The notes below the pieces were generated by a model, which did not search any database, had not been told where the DNA came from, and saw only the letters and a program-made list of their open reading frames with translations. A stretch of 62,000 nt of DNA, from positions 17,752,394 through 17,814,393 of the forward strand of contig CM022672.1 of assembly GCA_012295275.1 (NCBI GenBank), read 5' to 3'. The position numbers and the translations under genes were made by a program. This stretch comes from Chrysomallon squamiferum (taxonomy: Eukaryota; Mollusca; Gastropoda; Neomphalida; Peltospiridae). Of this stretch, positions 36,972-52,333 are shown piece by piece; positions within the stretch are counted from its first letter, which is position 1; each line of letters starts with the position of its first letter.

Positions 36972-39900
36972 TTATAAAATTTGGTTTCTCATCAATTAAT
37001 CATGCTGTCATTAAAATATCCACACTGGCAATTTCAAATCTGGTTTTATTAATCGAGTTATGAAGTATTTGTGGCAGCAAAATGTTAGTTCAAAATCTTT
37101 ATACCTGTCAACATTCATGGTACACTGTAAAGAATGTTACGAAATTTGAAATAACAATGTGCATTATGATCAGAAATTAAAACTTATCTGCTTTCTAAAA
37201 GCATACAGCATGAATATTTTACAACAGTAATCTGAACCTATTGTATCTCCTGTTACGACATAGTCGAGGATGAAGTGCTCATATTACCAACCCTAAAACA
37301 TTGTGGGATGGAGGGAAAAGCTTTTTAGTTCTGTTATTTAAAAGAAAAAGAAAAATCCCAACTGGATTAACTTTTATTTCTGCATTAGTGTGTGACATCC
37401 AAGGTTAAGTTTGTTGAGGTTTAGGCACAACAGTTAAATATGAACTTCATACTTAGGTGAGTCATAGCATTTGGAGGTAAAATAATCTATTATCAGCGGT
37501 GAGAAGCTTTTTGGTGACTAGAAAATAACAGGTCTTTTTAGTACTCTGTGTACTGTCAAGCGAGAGTTTCTATTGTCACCTGAATGAATAGCCAGTTCTC
37601 TGAGTGGATTTTAAGCTTATGAGAAAATATCTGACTTGTCTGTACATTGTGAGCTCTTGTGTCCAACTTACACTGCTGAAAACATAGGCCACAGTTCTTG
37701 TTTGATTCCAGCTTCGAAGATCTGTTGTCTGATAGTTAATCCATAGTTTTGAACAGAGACCATATAAATAATATGATAGAAAGCTATTTTAGTGGAAGCT
37801 TTAAATTTGTTATTATGATTATTATTTTTTCTTTTTTTTTTTCTTAATGCTGTCAGTGGAATTGCATATTTATATTTTACAATTCACATATATGAAGAAT
37901 GTTATTATCATATAGTTTGAAATTGCAAACACTGCTTTCTTTCCCTTTTTGTAACTGAACTTGTGGTTTTCAAAAAGTAAAAAAAAAAAAAATATATAAT
38001 AAAATATTATATATTAGTCATATAGATACATTATGTTGAGTTTAGTTTAACATCATGTGGTTAAATAACTGTTAAAATATCTATGAGTGAAGTTAAAAAT
38101 TTCTGTTTTTAAAAATACATGAACAATCAGATTGAAAGAAGAAAAAATTTTTTTAGCATGAAATTAATTTTGGAAGTTGAACTAATATTTCATAATCAGT
38201 ACAAGGATCAGATGACAAGCTGAATTACAGGCTCTGTTGTTGGGAAATTATCTGTAAAAGAGAACCTAAAGGACTGTAAATAGTGATATAATCAGTATTG
38301 TTTTCATTATGCTGGTGCCTTTGAATAGTAAATGAATTTTTAAAATAGTAAAGACATTTTGGTTTCTTCATAGAGTGTGCTTTGCTGATTGAAATAAAAT
38401 AATGGTAATAACCTGACAAACAAGTAACATGTCAGTGCTAAGAAATAGGTTTTCATAAAATAAGTATGTGTAACTGGTTCTGTTTCACTTCAAAAAAAAA
38501 TATTTGTCTAGGTCTTGTGGTTAATGTCAGTGGCAGCTTATCCACATTGGAGTTTTATTACACTCAGTAATTGATTTTTCTTTTTATGAGGAATTTTATA
38601 GCAAGAAATTGTCTAGATCTTTGGTACATGTCTGTATGTGTATCTGTGAAAGTTCTTTTTCATTTTTTTATTTATTTTTTTTTTTTTTTTATTTGGACAT
38701 AAACCTTTGCATAATCAAAAATTGATAAATGACCTGGCATGCTTGTGGATTTTTTTTAGGGGAGAATTATTTATTTATTTTATTTTATTTATTTATATAT
38801 TTTTTTAAATAATTTCTTCTGTGAATTGTATAATAGAATAATATGTGTGTGTGTGTGTATGTATGTATATATATATATATATTTTTTTTTTTCATTTGTA
38901 ATCTTGATTATTAATGATCTTGAAAAGGTATGTTCACATTAGCCCCATGTTTGAAATGTGTGAACAAGATGCATGTTTATAGCGTGTTTATAGCATATTT
39001 ATTTGCTAATGCAAAAATGTCTGCTTTTGCTGTAGAAAACATTGACTTCAGTTATTTTTTATTTTATTTTTTGCCTTCATCAAAGCTGCAGGCATTAGAT
39101 ACAGAAAATTGGCTTTATTGGTAAATATTTGGAAAAGTGTTGCATTGATCAGGCATTAAGAAAGATTATACATCTTCACTTATTGATCTTGCCAATTGCT
39201 GTTCAAAGAACATGCCACCCAAGATGAGCCATCTATTGGATTAAGAAGAAGGTCATTTGTGCAGTGGAATGTTTAGTTTTCCAAATTAGTTATAAATTGT
39301 GCTCTCTTGCACTTGGTGATCTGTTCATGTGTTGTAACCTGCAACAGATGTGAATGGAAATTAGCCCTGTGGCCATCTCAGTGTGTTTGTTTCCACACCG
39401 AAACAGTTGTGTTGAATATACTGCTAATTAATTAATGGCCGGAATTCACACGCACATGTTACTTGAATAATTTATATTGTAAGTGCCATAAGAGAATAAG
39501 TACCAGTGTTTTCTGAATTCCATTAGCCTGATTATTGTCCAGAATGTTATTTCTTTCCCTTCTTGCCATCAAAAATATTTAGATTTTATATATATATATA
39601 TTTCTTATTTTATCAGCAAATTTACTTTAAAAGTATATTTGATACCAGTCTTTTATTTTGTGGTATATTTAATTAACCTTTATTTAATTTTTTAATTATT
39701 TTTATTAGTATTATTTTTTTAATGCAATGAAATTAAAATAAAACAATTATACAGTAATCAATAATTAATCTGGTTACATAGCTAATAGAATTGCTAATGT
39801 AAATGCTTTAATATGCAAGATGTGTGTGAAAGTGAAGATAGTGTTTTAAGACACTTCACATATTTGCACTAAACTAGACTGTTAAGTAATGAACTGGTAC

Positions 39901-42900
39901 CCAAGAATACCTTTATTTTTAGCCATTAAATAAGCAGAATTTATCTTAAATTTTACAAAAAAGGAATATTTGAAAACTCATTTTCTGAAAAATGCATATT
40001 ATAAAAGTAGCTTGTGTCCTGTTACATGTCACATGTTCAGTATTTTGTCATCATTGGTTAGTGATTTATTTCTTATTTGGTGTATTCATGCTTTCTAGTT
40101 TGGAATTACTAAATGCTTTATTGTTTTGTTAATGATGCAGTTATAGTCCCATGGGGTTGATACGAAAGTCAACTAATGATGCTAGGCGGGTTATATACTA
40201 AACAGCTATTAATGCATACCAGTAATATTAGGCCAGGGTGAATTATTTTAAAGGTCAAATGGCAATGAAATAAGCTCTGTCAATATATATAAAGTCAGAC
40301 CATTTCAGTAAAATAAACTTGCTCCACAACTTCAGTTTTCCTTTATAGCTAGTGTATGAAAATATTTATTTTTGTTGAAAGTTGAGTAATATGATTTTGT
40401 TACTTCTGACTTAAAACGATGGTATTTATGGTGAGTTTGATTTACTGTTGTAGAATATGCTTCACAGGATTTAGTAAACGAGTATTCAATTGAATCCTAA
40501 TCAGTGTGACAGGAGTGATAAATGTTGTTGGTAAAAGGCCTAGAGGACAAATTATCATCATTGGGAGCCTAAGTTGGGTGTGTACATGAGTGTGATGGAA
40601 AGATTGATTGATTGAAATATCTGCGGTGAACTGTTTAAAAAACACTGTATCTAACTTCAAAAATATTCTAAATACATTTTTATCAATATATTCTGCTTAT
40701 CAGAAGTTGTGGTAATCCTCCATTTTTTTTTATCAGCTTTGTAGAAGCTTTAATAATGTTTTTATTTTTTTATTTCATCATTAAAAATATAATAAAAATA
40801 ATAATAAAAAAATACCCTAAAAACCAAACAAAACAACAACTAAATCTTCCAAATGAGACAATAACTATAATAAAAGAACAATCATTTCAGATAGAGAATG
40901 GTAGATGCATTTTAATATAATTAATATAATGCTGATACTGAATATTAAAGCTGCATTGATGTACCTGTTCTGAATAACAATGTTCCCATTTTGAAAATGT
41001 TTGGTGCAGGTGTATTTTATATCCAGCCTTGCATTTTAATATTTCACAATGAGATTATTTTCTATTGTCAAATTGGTATTACAATAAAGGCACATTTTGA
41101 GTTGTTATTAATATTAAATGAAAGAAAGAAAATGTACATTTGATGCTATATTGGAAAGTTTCATAGAATGTTTACCTGATTTAATGTGAAGCTGATTTGA
41201 GTAAATGAGAAAATTCACCTGACGGGTTGTGAAGAAGACTTCAACAGCTATTACAAGTTTCGAAAAACTGAAAATACTTTTTTTGTTACAGCAGTCTTAT
41301 TCTGTGAATCTTAATCACTTAATCTTATCTCATAAAATCAGACTTCAAAGCCAAATAATCTTCTCTTTGATCGTTAATTCAGTTTTATCTGATGGGAATA
41401 ATTAGAAGTTGAAGGTTTTTTTTTTGTTAAATTCATATTACAATGTTTTAGAGATGTTTATTATAATGAATCTATTTTAAGTATTAGATAGTACTACATC
41501 AGCTGTTAAAAAACAATGGTCCAACATTTGGTATTGTATGATTGGCAATATTTTCTCATACAACAATAAATATATTTTCTGTTTATATTCATTCATGGCA
41601 TTTTGCATTCCCAGTTTTGTAGTATTTCTGTTTATTTAATTAATGATATTTTGTTTGGTTATAATAAATGTGCTGCCAATTGTAATCTTTGGTTAATTAT
41701 TTTGGCATTTAAACTGGAATGTTCTTTATTGTCAGGTTTATTGTTAATAATATAATTAACAAATTATACTAAGCCAGCTGACGCTAGTTATACATTTGTC
41801 TCAAACACCAAAACGTTTCCTTTCGAATTAATGTACCAGATACATAAACAGTGCATGGTAAAATAGTTTTTAGTTCACTATTCTTTGAAAATATATCTCA
41901 TTAATCATTATTTTTATATCCTCCTTTAAATATTTTTAAAAAAATATATAAATATCCCTTCAGTAATTATAAAAATGAATTAATAAATTGATTAAAAAAA
42001 AAATAATAAAAAGAAATTAAAAAAAATTTAACAGCTTTATCTTTTCTTTTTTTAAAAATATAATTTCAACTGGTGTATAAAACATTCAGGTGTTGTGTCA
42101 AAACTGATAAAAATGTTGAAACTGTTGGACAAGCTGTGACCATGTATCTTTCAAGTGAAAGAATGGTTTCACAAAGCTTCAGAATTTTCATTGTACTTTT
42201 GCAACATTTAGCTATTGTGAGCTTTGCATCCACTGCTAACCGTTTGTAAGTTCTAGAAATAACAGTATTGTCAACAGCAGGTGTTTCATCCATGACACAA
42301 GAAATGGTGGAGAAAGGTTTCTGCAATAAATCAATTTAAACATTTTGATGGAAAATGAGATACATAAATTAGTTGTTCGGTTTTTGTTGCAGTTTTATTC
42401 ATTAGTGTCCAGTTTGGGTTATTGTAGAAAAATTTAGATATATTCTAATATTAAGGCTCAGAATATAGTTTGGAAAGCAATTTTACTGTTCTGAAAAGTA
42501 AATCAAGAATATTTTTTTATTATTATTATTATTATTTTTATTAATTTATTGTGGGTTTTTTAGAACCCATTTGAATTTAATTACTTTCTTCTACAACAAG
42601 ATTAGCATTTAAATGCTAGGCACACTGACATAAATGCTACATAAAAAGAATATCACTTTAGAATTTATATCTATTATTGAAAGATAAAAATGATTTTTCT
42701 GGCCCAGCTGTTTCTCTACAAGTTTAATATAAACATAGTCTTGTTGTTTTAGTTTTTGTTTTTGTTTTTTTTAATGATTTGTATAATGTGATGTTTGTAC
42801 TCGATTACATTAACTAAAATTATATGCAGTACCTAGTCGGCATTTATTTGATATTTAAATTTTAGTCAGATGTTTTAATTAGTAATTAGTTGTTTTTTTA

Positions 42901-45900
42901 GGGTTTTTTCATATTCATTATTATCATTTATTTTTTTTATTTTTTTTTTTTTTTTATTTTAATACTGAATAGTGATATTAATTGTTCAGTGGTGGTATAA
43001 ATAAGATAAATATCTTTAATAGAATTCATCTATATTTTTAATGCCAACAATTACATTTAAAATGAATTTTTGAATCAGATGACCATAGTAAAAAAAGACA
43101 AATGCTGAAAATTTCACATCAAATATACATTTGTCTAAAAATTCCATTTCTGTAGATTGTGGTTAGTGGGTAGAAGGAACAATCCACATAGACTTACCAG
43201 CTGTACTAGAATATATACAACTGTAGAGAATGTATTGAGAAAACTAAGAAAGCTAGAGAAATCCTACAGATGGATAGGGAATAGGAAGATGATGATTATT
43301 CCTAATGGCCTGTATATAGAGAAATGTGCTTATGTATTTTAGTCTTTTCACTTAATAGTAACGTAATACAAAGACAACATTGTGGATTACTTTTTTTTTT
43401 ATATAATACTGAGTGTGGGATGTTAAAACAGTTATTTTAATTGTACTGCAAGTGTTTAATTGAAATAATGATAAATAATGAATATTTGCTGCTCTGACTT
43501 CATAAAATAATTCTTCTAAATCATCTTTTCAGGAGAAACAAAACACCAAAAAAAACCTGATATAGTTCTATAACATTTTATTTCATTTTTTAACATTTTT
43601 TTACACTTAATTTATTATAATTTTAAGCTGGATATTAATCAGGTTGTGAAGTAAAAAAAAAAAAAAAAACCCAGCAAACCCAAAACAACAACTTTATGGT
43701 TTTTAACCTGAAAAAAAAAGTAAAAAAGCAAAATATCTTTGGAAAAATGGCGATATCTTTTAATTTGACTTTCTGAAATATTGATTCCAGATTTTGTTAT
43801 GCAACACTGTTGAAGCATAGATCTTGTAGGAAATCAGCAAGTTAGACAAAGCAGTTGTTGGCACACGCAAGAAAATGAATAATTAATGGTTAATTTCCCT
43901 AAAGTACAAGATATTTTGCAGTTTACTAATCTAAGAGTGATATTACCCGAGGTTTTGAAGACAGGCAAGTTTCTCACTTTCAGCTCAGCTGGTCCCATGT
44001 GGTTCAGCCCTGGGCATGATTAAATAATTTATTACGTTTTCTACAGTGGTCAGTGAGCAACAATTAGTTTAATACTTGAGTGCTTTCCACCAAATGTGCT
44101 TTGGAAACAAAGAGTTAACAGAAGTTTGAACATCCATAAAGGACTTCTTTCTTTTAATAGTTTTTTCATTAATTATTGTGTTCAATATGAGCAGTGATCC
44201 GTGTTGCCTTAAGAACATCAGATTATCAATATTTCATTATCATGGATATTAATATTTTTATTTTTAAATTTATATTGTCACATATTGATTCTGGTAAATC
44301 AGTGAGCTTAATAATAATAATAATACAAAATTTGTAATGTTAAAAGGATGTGTATGGACAATTGACAGGTTTTGTTATTTTTTTTTTTTTTTTTTTTGTG
44401 TTTCAATAAATTTACAAAACTATTGCATCTGAAAACAAAAGCATAAACAAAACATCTTCCTAATAATTAAAGAGCTTAAACAGACTGTTTTACTTGACAT
44501 TTTCTTAAAAAAGGGTGATTATGTACAAACTGAAATTTTTGTATGCATGTATAGAGACACTTAATCCTTTAATGGGTGTTGGAAATTTCCAAGTACAATC
44601 TGTTAAAATTTATACATATTCATCAAAGCACCATTTATTTTAAACTTCAAGTAATTAGCTGCTGAAGCAGACAACATTAAATAAGAACCATCTGTGCTGG
44701 ATGCTGTAATGACTTTGTCACCAGCGGCCTTACAGTTGACCAGAGGTGTATGGTCCACCAGCTTTTAGAGAGCCCCTCCTGAGGTATTATGGTCTCAGCC
44801 ATGACATTAGCTTCGTAATCAAGCACCTGTACACAATTCGGAAACAAAGAAATTCCCAGTCTTGCAACAAGCTGCAGTTTAAAATCAATTTTTGGCCATC
44901 CCAGGACTACTCAGTGTGGGTAATTTGCAACATGGCACAGCCCAAGGGGTGCAATTTTGTGAACAATTGCTGCATAGTAGTAGTTAGTGGCTTGATAAGA
45001 GGAGTCCATGGTGATCAATTATTTGGCTTGGAATTCTGTAAATAATACACAGATACACTGTTGGTTATAACAACTCTCATTTGTTCTCTTCTTGGTCAGT
45101 TGGTGATTAAATTAACTTGAAACTGGCTGTAAGCCAGACACATCGAAAATCTCCAAATGATTAAAATATTTAATCATTTATATTTCATAAATGAATTTAT
45201 ATTTGCATCAAATTATATTTCTCTTTGTGCCCGGATATTAATTAACATTTGTGGTTTGTTGTTTTTTTTTTTTTTTTTTTTTTTGTTTGTTTATTTTTGT
45301 TGGTTTTTTGTTGGGTTTTTTAAAAGTTCCATTTAGATATTAACTTTTGACTAACCACTTGGTGCTAAAGATCATCAAATTATCAGAACTGTCAAGAGAT
45401 TGAAATAATTATAATACTTGTAAGAGATGATCACTAAGTCTGCATATAATAGCCAACCACTTAGGCTGCTGGTCACTGCTGTAGCTTCCGCATGTTTTGA
45501 TATTAATCATGTTTGCATGCAACATTGAGCAGAACTTAATGTGGATAGAAATAGGCTAATTATCATTTGTAACTACATCATTAGGTAATGGTGATCAAAG
45601 ACACTTGGTTTTTATTACTGAACATGTTGTGCTTTAAACTATTAGAAGATTTCCCCTGTGGGTCGATCAGCTAAATTGGCCATCATTCCTGGTTTACCAT
45701 ACCTTCTTTATTTTATGCTCATATGCTGGGTTCTCTAAAGATGTCGTTATGAGGGCAGTTCTCAAAACGTGACATTTTGAACATCTCTCAGAAGTCCGAT
45801 TTCTTAAGTGGTTTTACTGAATTTGATGTATCTCTTTAAAAACAGCTCCCTCTTGACACATTCTTTTATTGATTAAGACAGGAATATGCTTGATTAAAAG

Positions 45901-47570
45901 AGAAATGTGTTGTATTAAGTACATCTTTATGGTATGAGTTATTTAGTTACTGTTTAAGAAACACAGAACAAATGCATATACATACCCACAGATAATATTT
46001 AAAAATAACAAATCCAGAAAATTCAGCCATTTACAAACTTGTTTTCCAAATTTCAGCTTAATAATGTGCTATGATAAAAATGATAGTGAATTACACTTTA
46101 TTGATCATATTTAATTGGTGACTGTAACATCACTTTGTGGGAGAGGCTCAGTTTCAAACAACTGATGTGATTTATGCACACTTTCTCTACAGTTAACTAT
46201 ATCCCTAGAGGTGCAAATATGGTTATCTGCCCTTGGGGAAGCAGGTGATATTTATGGGATATGAGTAAAAGTGTGATATTTGGGAATAAAGTATTCTTGA
46301 AGCACTAATTTATTAATGACTGTCTAAGGACATAAAACGAGCCAGTAATGGTAGCTTCCAGTCCTTCCCATAAGCTGGGGTACATGATTTTCTGTTCTAG
46401 GATAATATCCTTTCTGTACCTTGTTTTCTCTGCAGTAGAAATAATAATAATAATAATAACTTTTTCATGTATTGAATACTGTATTAATGAACATTCAAGT
46501 AATAATCATATTTTTAAAAAATCTTTCGCTTTCAGAATTAAGATTAAATATTTCTTTTTTATTCATTCTTTTGTTTTCTTTTTGTTTTCTTTTTACAAAA
46601 ACTGCACAAGAAATACTTTAAGGGAGAAAAAAAAAAAAGTATTTTTCAAATCCATAGACGAGTTAAAAATCAGCAAAATAAAAAATCAATTTTCAAAAAT
46701 TGTTTGGTTTTGCCTCCTTATATGAATCAAAAAAACATTAACTCCATTAGCAAAATAAAGTTTAAAAAGGAAAAAAAAAAATCTACAAACGCAACAGCAG
46801 TGTTTTTGAAATTAAGTAATATGCACAAATGTTGCCAGTTGGTCATTTTCCCTCTGATAATATTCAATTCGTTAACCACTCATCACAGCCTGGTATTTAT
46901 CGGAGGATCAATAGTACGCTTACAAGTGTCACAAAAGCATCATTGCCATCAAAAGATGAGTCCATTAAGAGAATGCACAATTGTGGCCAATGTAGCAGAT
47001 ATTTTGTGAAAATACCTGCAAATAGGAAAGAGTTAGTTGATGTAAAAGTGGGCTTCTGTTTATTTTATATTGATCAGGCAGTGGTATCGGCTTCTGTTCA
47101 TCTGTCTCACACATTAAGTGCCATACAAATGGACATGGATAAGCACCAGAGTGATCCATGCACGAAGTCTTTCCCGCCTGTCTTGCTGGCTGTCTTTTGA
47201 ATCAACTCGCTGTCAGGAAACTGATCCTTTAAATCTCCTGTCGTTAAATAAAACTGTGATTCCACTATCTAGTCTGTAAAAAAAAAGAAAAAAACAGAAA
47301 GAAAGAAAAAAAAAAAAAAAAGCCTATTGCAGTGGAGTTGAATTCAACAGTTATTTCTTCCATTAGGACTGTTCCATTAAAATTGACACCAGCAGGGGGT
47401 TTGTCTAACAGGCTTTCTGAATTACCTTGCATAAAACAGATTTATAGAATAATATTTAAATAAATAAAATTGCTCTTTATGTAATAGATATTATATTCTG
47501 CATAGTATTGCAGAGTTTACTTAAAATTTATTTGTCTGTAAAACCGGCTATATGAGTAAAAGTAAACCGA

Positions 47571-47605
<35 letters not shown>

Positions 47606-48128
47606 TTTTGTTTAAATTATCTTTTTCAAGAACAGCAGCAACAATGTAAATGCCATCCAAGACTAAATCTAATAACTTACTTTCTTTTTTTTTGTTTTTT
47701 TCATTGGCAGAGAAATTATTTTAAGACTTTAATTTTATTTCAAATTCATTTCAAGCTTTGTTGGGGAAGGTGGGTGGGTTGGGTAATTTTTTGTATTCAG
47801 TGTTTTAATCAATAACAGTTTTCACGTCTGTAAATTGAGTGATAATAACAATATTATCTCTTGTAATAATACCTCAAACTAATGGTTACCTGACACTGTT
47901 TGTTACTGTTTTAGCAAGCTGACAGTTTACTTTGCTGATGTAACATGTGTGCAAAACAATGGCATTGTGAAAGTTTGGAAAACTAAAAGTTTCCATGAAA
48001 TGGCTGCAGACAGAGCCAGGAAGACCAGTCATACTTGATATGCCTGTTCATGTATCCTATCACAGCCAGTTTTATTGAATATTCAATTGCATGTTTAACT
48101 TCCATGGGTAGATACATGATAATTTAAC

Positions 48129-48162
<34 letters not shown>

Positions 48163-49240
48163 TGCTGAATAAAAGGAGTGCCCATAGAGTGGTTTCTTCT
48201 CTTGTATTAAAGTGCATAAATAAAAACTTGATATTTGATTAACAATATTCATTAAACAAATACATATATATTCATTAATTTCCAACAACAATATACCTAT
48301 ATATATATGTGTTTGATGAAATTTTCCTTTTATTTGATTTCCTTAATATTTAATAGTATTGCCCTTTAAAAAATATAAAAATAAATAAACTGAAATTAAT
48401 CAAATAAAGTGAAGATATTTCACAACAACATATTTTTCACGCAGTTAATTTCCAGTGCATGCATGCATGTTTTATGTTTTTTTCTCTAGAAGTTTTTGTG
48501 GTATGTGAATTGTAGATTTAATCTGAACATTAAAATGTCTGGCTTTGTCATTTTTTCCCATCGAAACATAGTTTATTTCATGGCATCATTACCTTTTATC
48601 ATTTTTGTTGCATCATACAAGACATCCTAAATTACTTCAGGAATGGAAATGTTAGTTGTAAAACGTAAGAGAACCACTAGCATGTTATCGCTGTGTGTAC
48701 TGTTAATGTTACATTTATTTGATCTTGTTAAGTTTTGATTAATGCTTGCACTAGATGGTCGCTGCCAGAGCTGAAGTCTGCATTTTAAGCATGTTTTATG
48801 GTCATCTTGAGTCAATAAATCTTAACCGAATTAAAGTAAACTTCATTAGATTCGTCCTGATTTGTGATCAATAAGCTTCAAACACGATTGATTTGTGCAG
48901 TTCCCTTTTTCTCTCGCTTTCTAATTGTGAGAAATCGAGCATGCCTGTCCATTGTGTTAGTCACGATGTATGCGAGTATAAAAGCAAAGTAATGTTTATA
49001 CATGAATGTTTTAAACTGACACCACAGAAGATTATGCATGGCAGTATTTATTATTTATTATTATTTTTTTTTTTACCAAGAAGTGTTTTAATATTTGTCA
49101 GTACAGAAATTCAAAACTTCAAACTGCAGATATCTCTTGTTGTGGAATTGGTGATACGATGGAATCCATCCTGTATTTATGGTCTCTGTCAGTGTTATCG
49201 ACATTAATGTCAAGACTTGGGTTATATGTTTTATTTCCTT

Positions 49241-49242
<2 letters not shown>

Positions 49243-49286
<44 letters not shown>
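49243..49286. repeat. 44-base poly(T) tract
   Basis: The longest homopolymer in the window. Many other tracts of 15-32 A or T occur after 12 kb, while dinucleotide and trinucleotide repeats are commoner before 12 kb. Confidence 0.97.
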
Positions 49287-49290
<4 letters not shown>

Positions 49291-52248
49291 CTGGTTAATT
49301 GCATTATGTCAATTTCCTAGGACTGTGATTTATTGAAAGTTCATGGAGCTATTGTTTTTGTCACTTAGATTGTGTACCATCGGAAATAGCAATGTTCAGT
49401 GGTTAGAAACACATTAATCAGAAAGGATTTTGATATTGGTATTTGATGATAGTGTTGGAATGGTTGTAGCTGTTAACAACAGAAGCTGTTACTTAGATTT
49501 ATTGTGTATAACTGAATTTATTAGTGTCCAGTTCTTCATGTTAGGGATTTACATGCAAATAGTTTTGAAAACAGTTTGTATTTTCAATTAAGATATCATC
49601 TGATTTACATGATCAGACCATGGTTTCAGTTTTATTACTGGAATTTTTGGTAACTGGAACAAAAAATCATTATTTTCTTTTCAGACAGATTGACTGTATA
49701 TGGAACCAATAGAAATAGAAATAATTGTTGTATGTCTACAATGGTTGTTAGTCAGAAATATTTTGCTCATCATGGAAAATGCTGTTAATATTACATACAA
49801 TGTCTTCTTTCAGTGTCTAGAAATATATTGGGTTACGGTATATTTTGCAATTTTTATAAAAGATAAAAAACCAAATTTAGAAATTTATATATATTGGAAA
49901 GTTGTTATTATTATCATTAGAAGCACTGTAATTTATATGTAACTCTGTATATGGTTTTAAGGTATACATATATGTATATATAATTTTGATGGCATCAGTT
50001 TAGCTTCACACCTCATCAATTTGTTGAATAGTTTGTATTCTCCCACGGGCTTTACAGCAGGCAAAATTATCAATAATTTTCAGCGTATTTGCCATATCCT
50101 CATTTGATATATGACAGTGGGGACTCTGTGCAAAGATCAAACTTTGTCCCTGGTGTCATATGAATTCCTGCAACTTATCAAATATGAATATGACTCTCAC
50201 ATTGCCTTGTATACTGAGTGTCTTGAGAAAAGAAAATTGACAATGGTAGTGATAAGGAATCATAATATTTTTTTGTATTTTTAAATTTGTTTTTCTTTCT
50301 AACCACAATGATATCGACACACACACACACATGGTTTATGAAAATATTTCAGAAAAACAAAATACACCTTGTATACAACATCAATCATATGTCATAAACA
50401 TGTTTGTTGATACAAGTTGCATTACACATTTTTGAATATATTTATTATTTATAATATTTTTAATGAGTTAAAGGTCAATGGCAGGGCAGTAATTAGTTAA
50501 AGGTCATTGAAGAGCATGTTAGCCTTAATTTTTAATCCATTAGGCTTTAATTTCAATACAAATTATAATTTGTTATGATGATGATTATTATTATCCTTCT
50601 TCTTCTTCTTCTTCTTATTATTATTAGTGTTGTTGTTGTTATTCAGAACAGAGCTTATTTTTAAATTGTTAAATTAAAATGTTAATGATCATGAATGTTG
50701 TAACCTTTGTCATTAAAAGCAACTAGTTCAGCTCAACTTGATAGATGCCATTCTTCCCCCACCCTTCCAACAGATATCTCGTCATATTTCCATTTATTCA
50801 GATTATAAATCCACTGCACTATATGACACCTGATAATTATAGTTATTGATTACTTTAAAAAACCATAAAAACCATATTGGAGTGTCATTAAATATTAATT
50901 TGTTTCTTTTGGCTATGTTTAATGATAACCTAACAGTGTCTTTCATGTATGTTTATTTTTTATATCTTTTTAATCATTGTCAAGGCTTATTCTTTCTACT
51001 ATTAATGATTATTTCTCTCTATGTTTATAATTTTTCTCTGAACTGTGGACAGTTATTCCCTGGAGAAATTACTGTTATGGATTAGGGCATACTTGTGGCG
51101 CACATAGTTTTTTTTCCTGGCTTATTGTATAGTGGTCCTTTGCAATACAATATTTAACATTCTTCCATTTCTATATTTATTCCAGAAATTGAATTATTAT
51201 CAGTAGCAGCAGCGATGGTAATTTGAAATATGGCACAGTTATTGCCATTCTTTCATACTCTGCACTTGTATTTTAATATCAATAGTAGCTTCGTTAATAA
51301 TTTTCTCTGACTTAATGTATCTTAGTATCAGGAATGCTTGTTTAGTACCAACTGTCTTAGATTATTGTAACTATTTCATTTTGTTTGGTGCTATTTCACT
51401 TTGTATGTTTAAAACCTGCTTCCCTAGATAAAAAATAAAATAAAAAATCATTACTTTCTTACTGTAACAGTCATTGGTGTTAGCCAATAAATACTGTTTA
51501 GATGCTGTTACCTTTCTAGTTTTATTTGATTTGATATTATCAGTTCTAGTTTATTTCTAATGTTATTCCTTCCTCTTACTTTTTTATTATAATTTTAGTT
51601 TGAAATTTTATTGATTTTTGACAAATACTTTGTCTACTCAAATACTTGATATCAAATTAAAAATAACAAGTCTATTTGTGTAGTTATGTTGAAATGAGTA
51701 TGTGTGGAAGCTTATAAGCTTTCTTAGACATAATCAGATACTCATGAACACTAAATGTTTAAAATATCAGCATTTAACAGTAACAGAAGTATTAATAGCA
51801 TTAATAGTAGTTTAAAACATATAAATTAAAACCAAAATGTTACCATTTAGAAGAGGATGTAGAACAACAACAAAAAAAGCAAACAAATAACTAATTTTTT
51901 TAAAGTAATAAAATAAAAAATACTTCAAACAGTAGAGTAGAATTGGCCTTCTGTAATTAACCAAATGTGGTGGCAGTTTTTTTTTTCTCAATTCTTTTCA
52001 TTCCTGCAAGTCGTTGTGAGTTAATGTATGAATTGTCAAAGTTAATAGAAATTGTCAATTTTACCTGTCAAGGCAAATCCCTTGGAGTTGCAGCCTTGTC
52101 CTTATTAATTGTTTTAAAGAGATACTGTCGACAGCTGAAGATTAATATGGTAGATGGGTTTCATTTACAAAGCAAAGCTGGATAAAAAGCCTGCTTAATG
52201 TGTCTTTGATCTGTTTTCTTATTGTCATATGAACTGCATAATGATTCC

Positions 52249-52333
52249 CTAAGACAGGCGCTCTGTTGACACTAACAGGATATTATTTTACTAAGACGCA
52301 TGCTCTGTAGACATTTAACAGGATATTATTTAA
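52249..52333. repeat. Degenerate tandem repeat, about 42-base unit, two copies
   Basis: CTAAGAC...GCTCTGT.GACA...AACAGGATATTATTT occurs at 52249 and again at 52291 with several substitutions. Further right (52600-52730) a GGTAATGTTTCAC-like word recurs three times in altered form, suggesting a wider decayed minisatellite. Confidence 0.7.

Noticed and set aside
46829-47200. 123-codon + strand frame with a CGQC motif
   Set aside because: A single CxxC pair is not enough for a zinc finger and no transposase, splice or conservation signal supports it.
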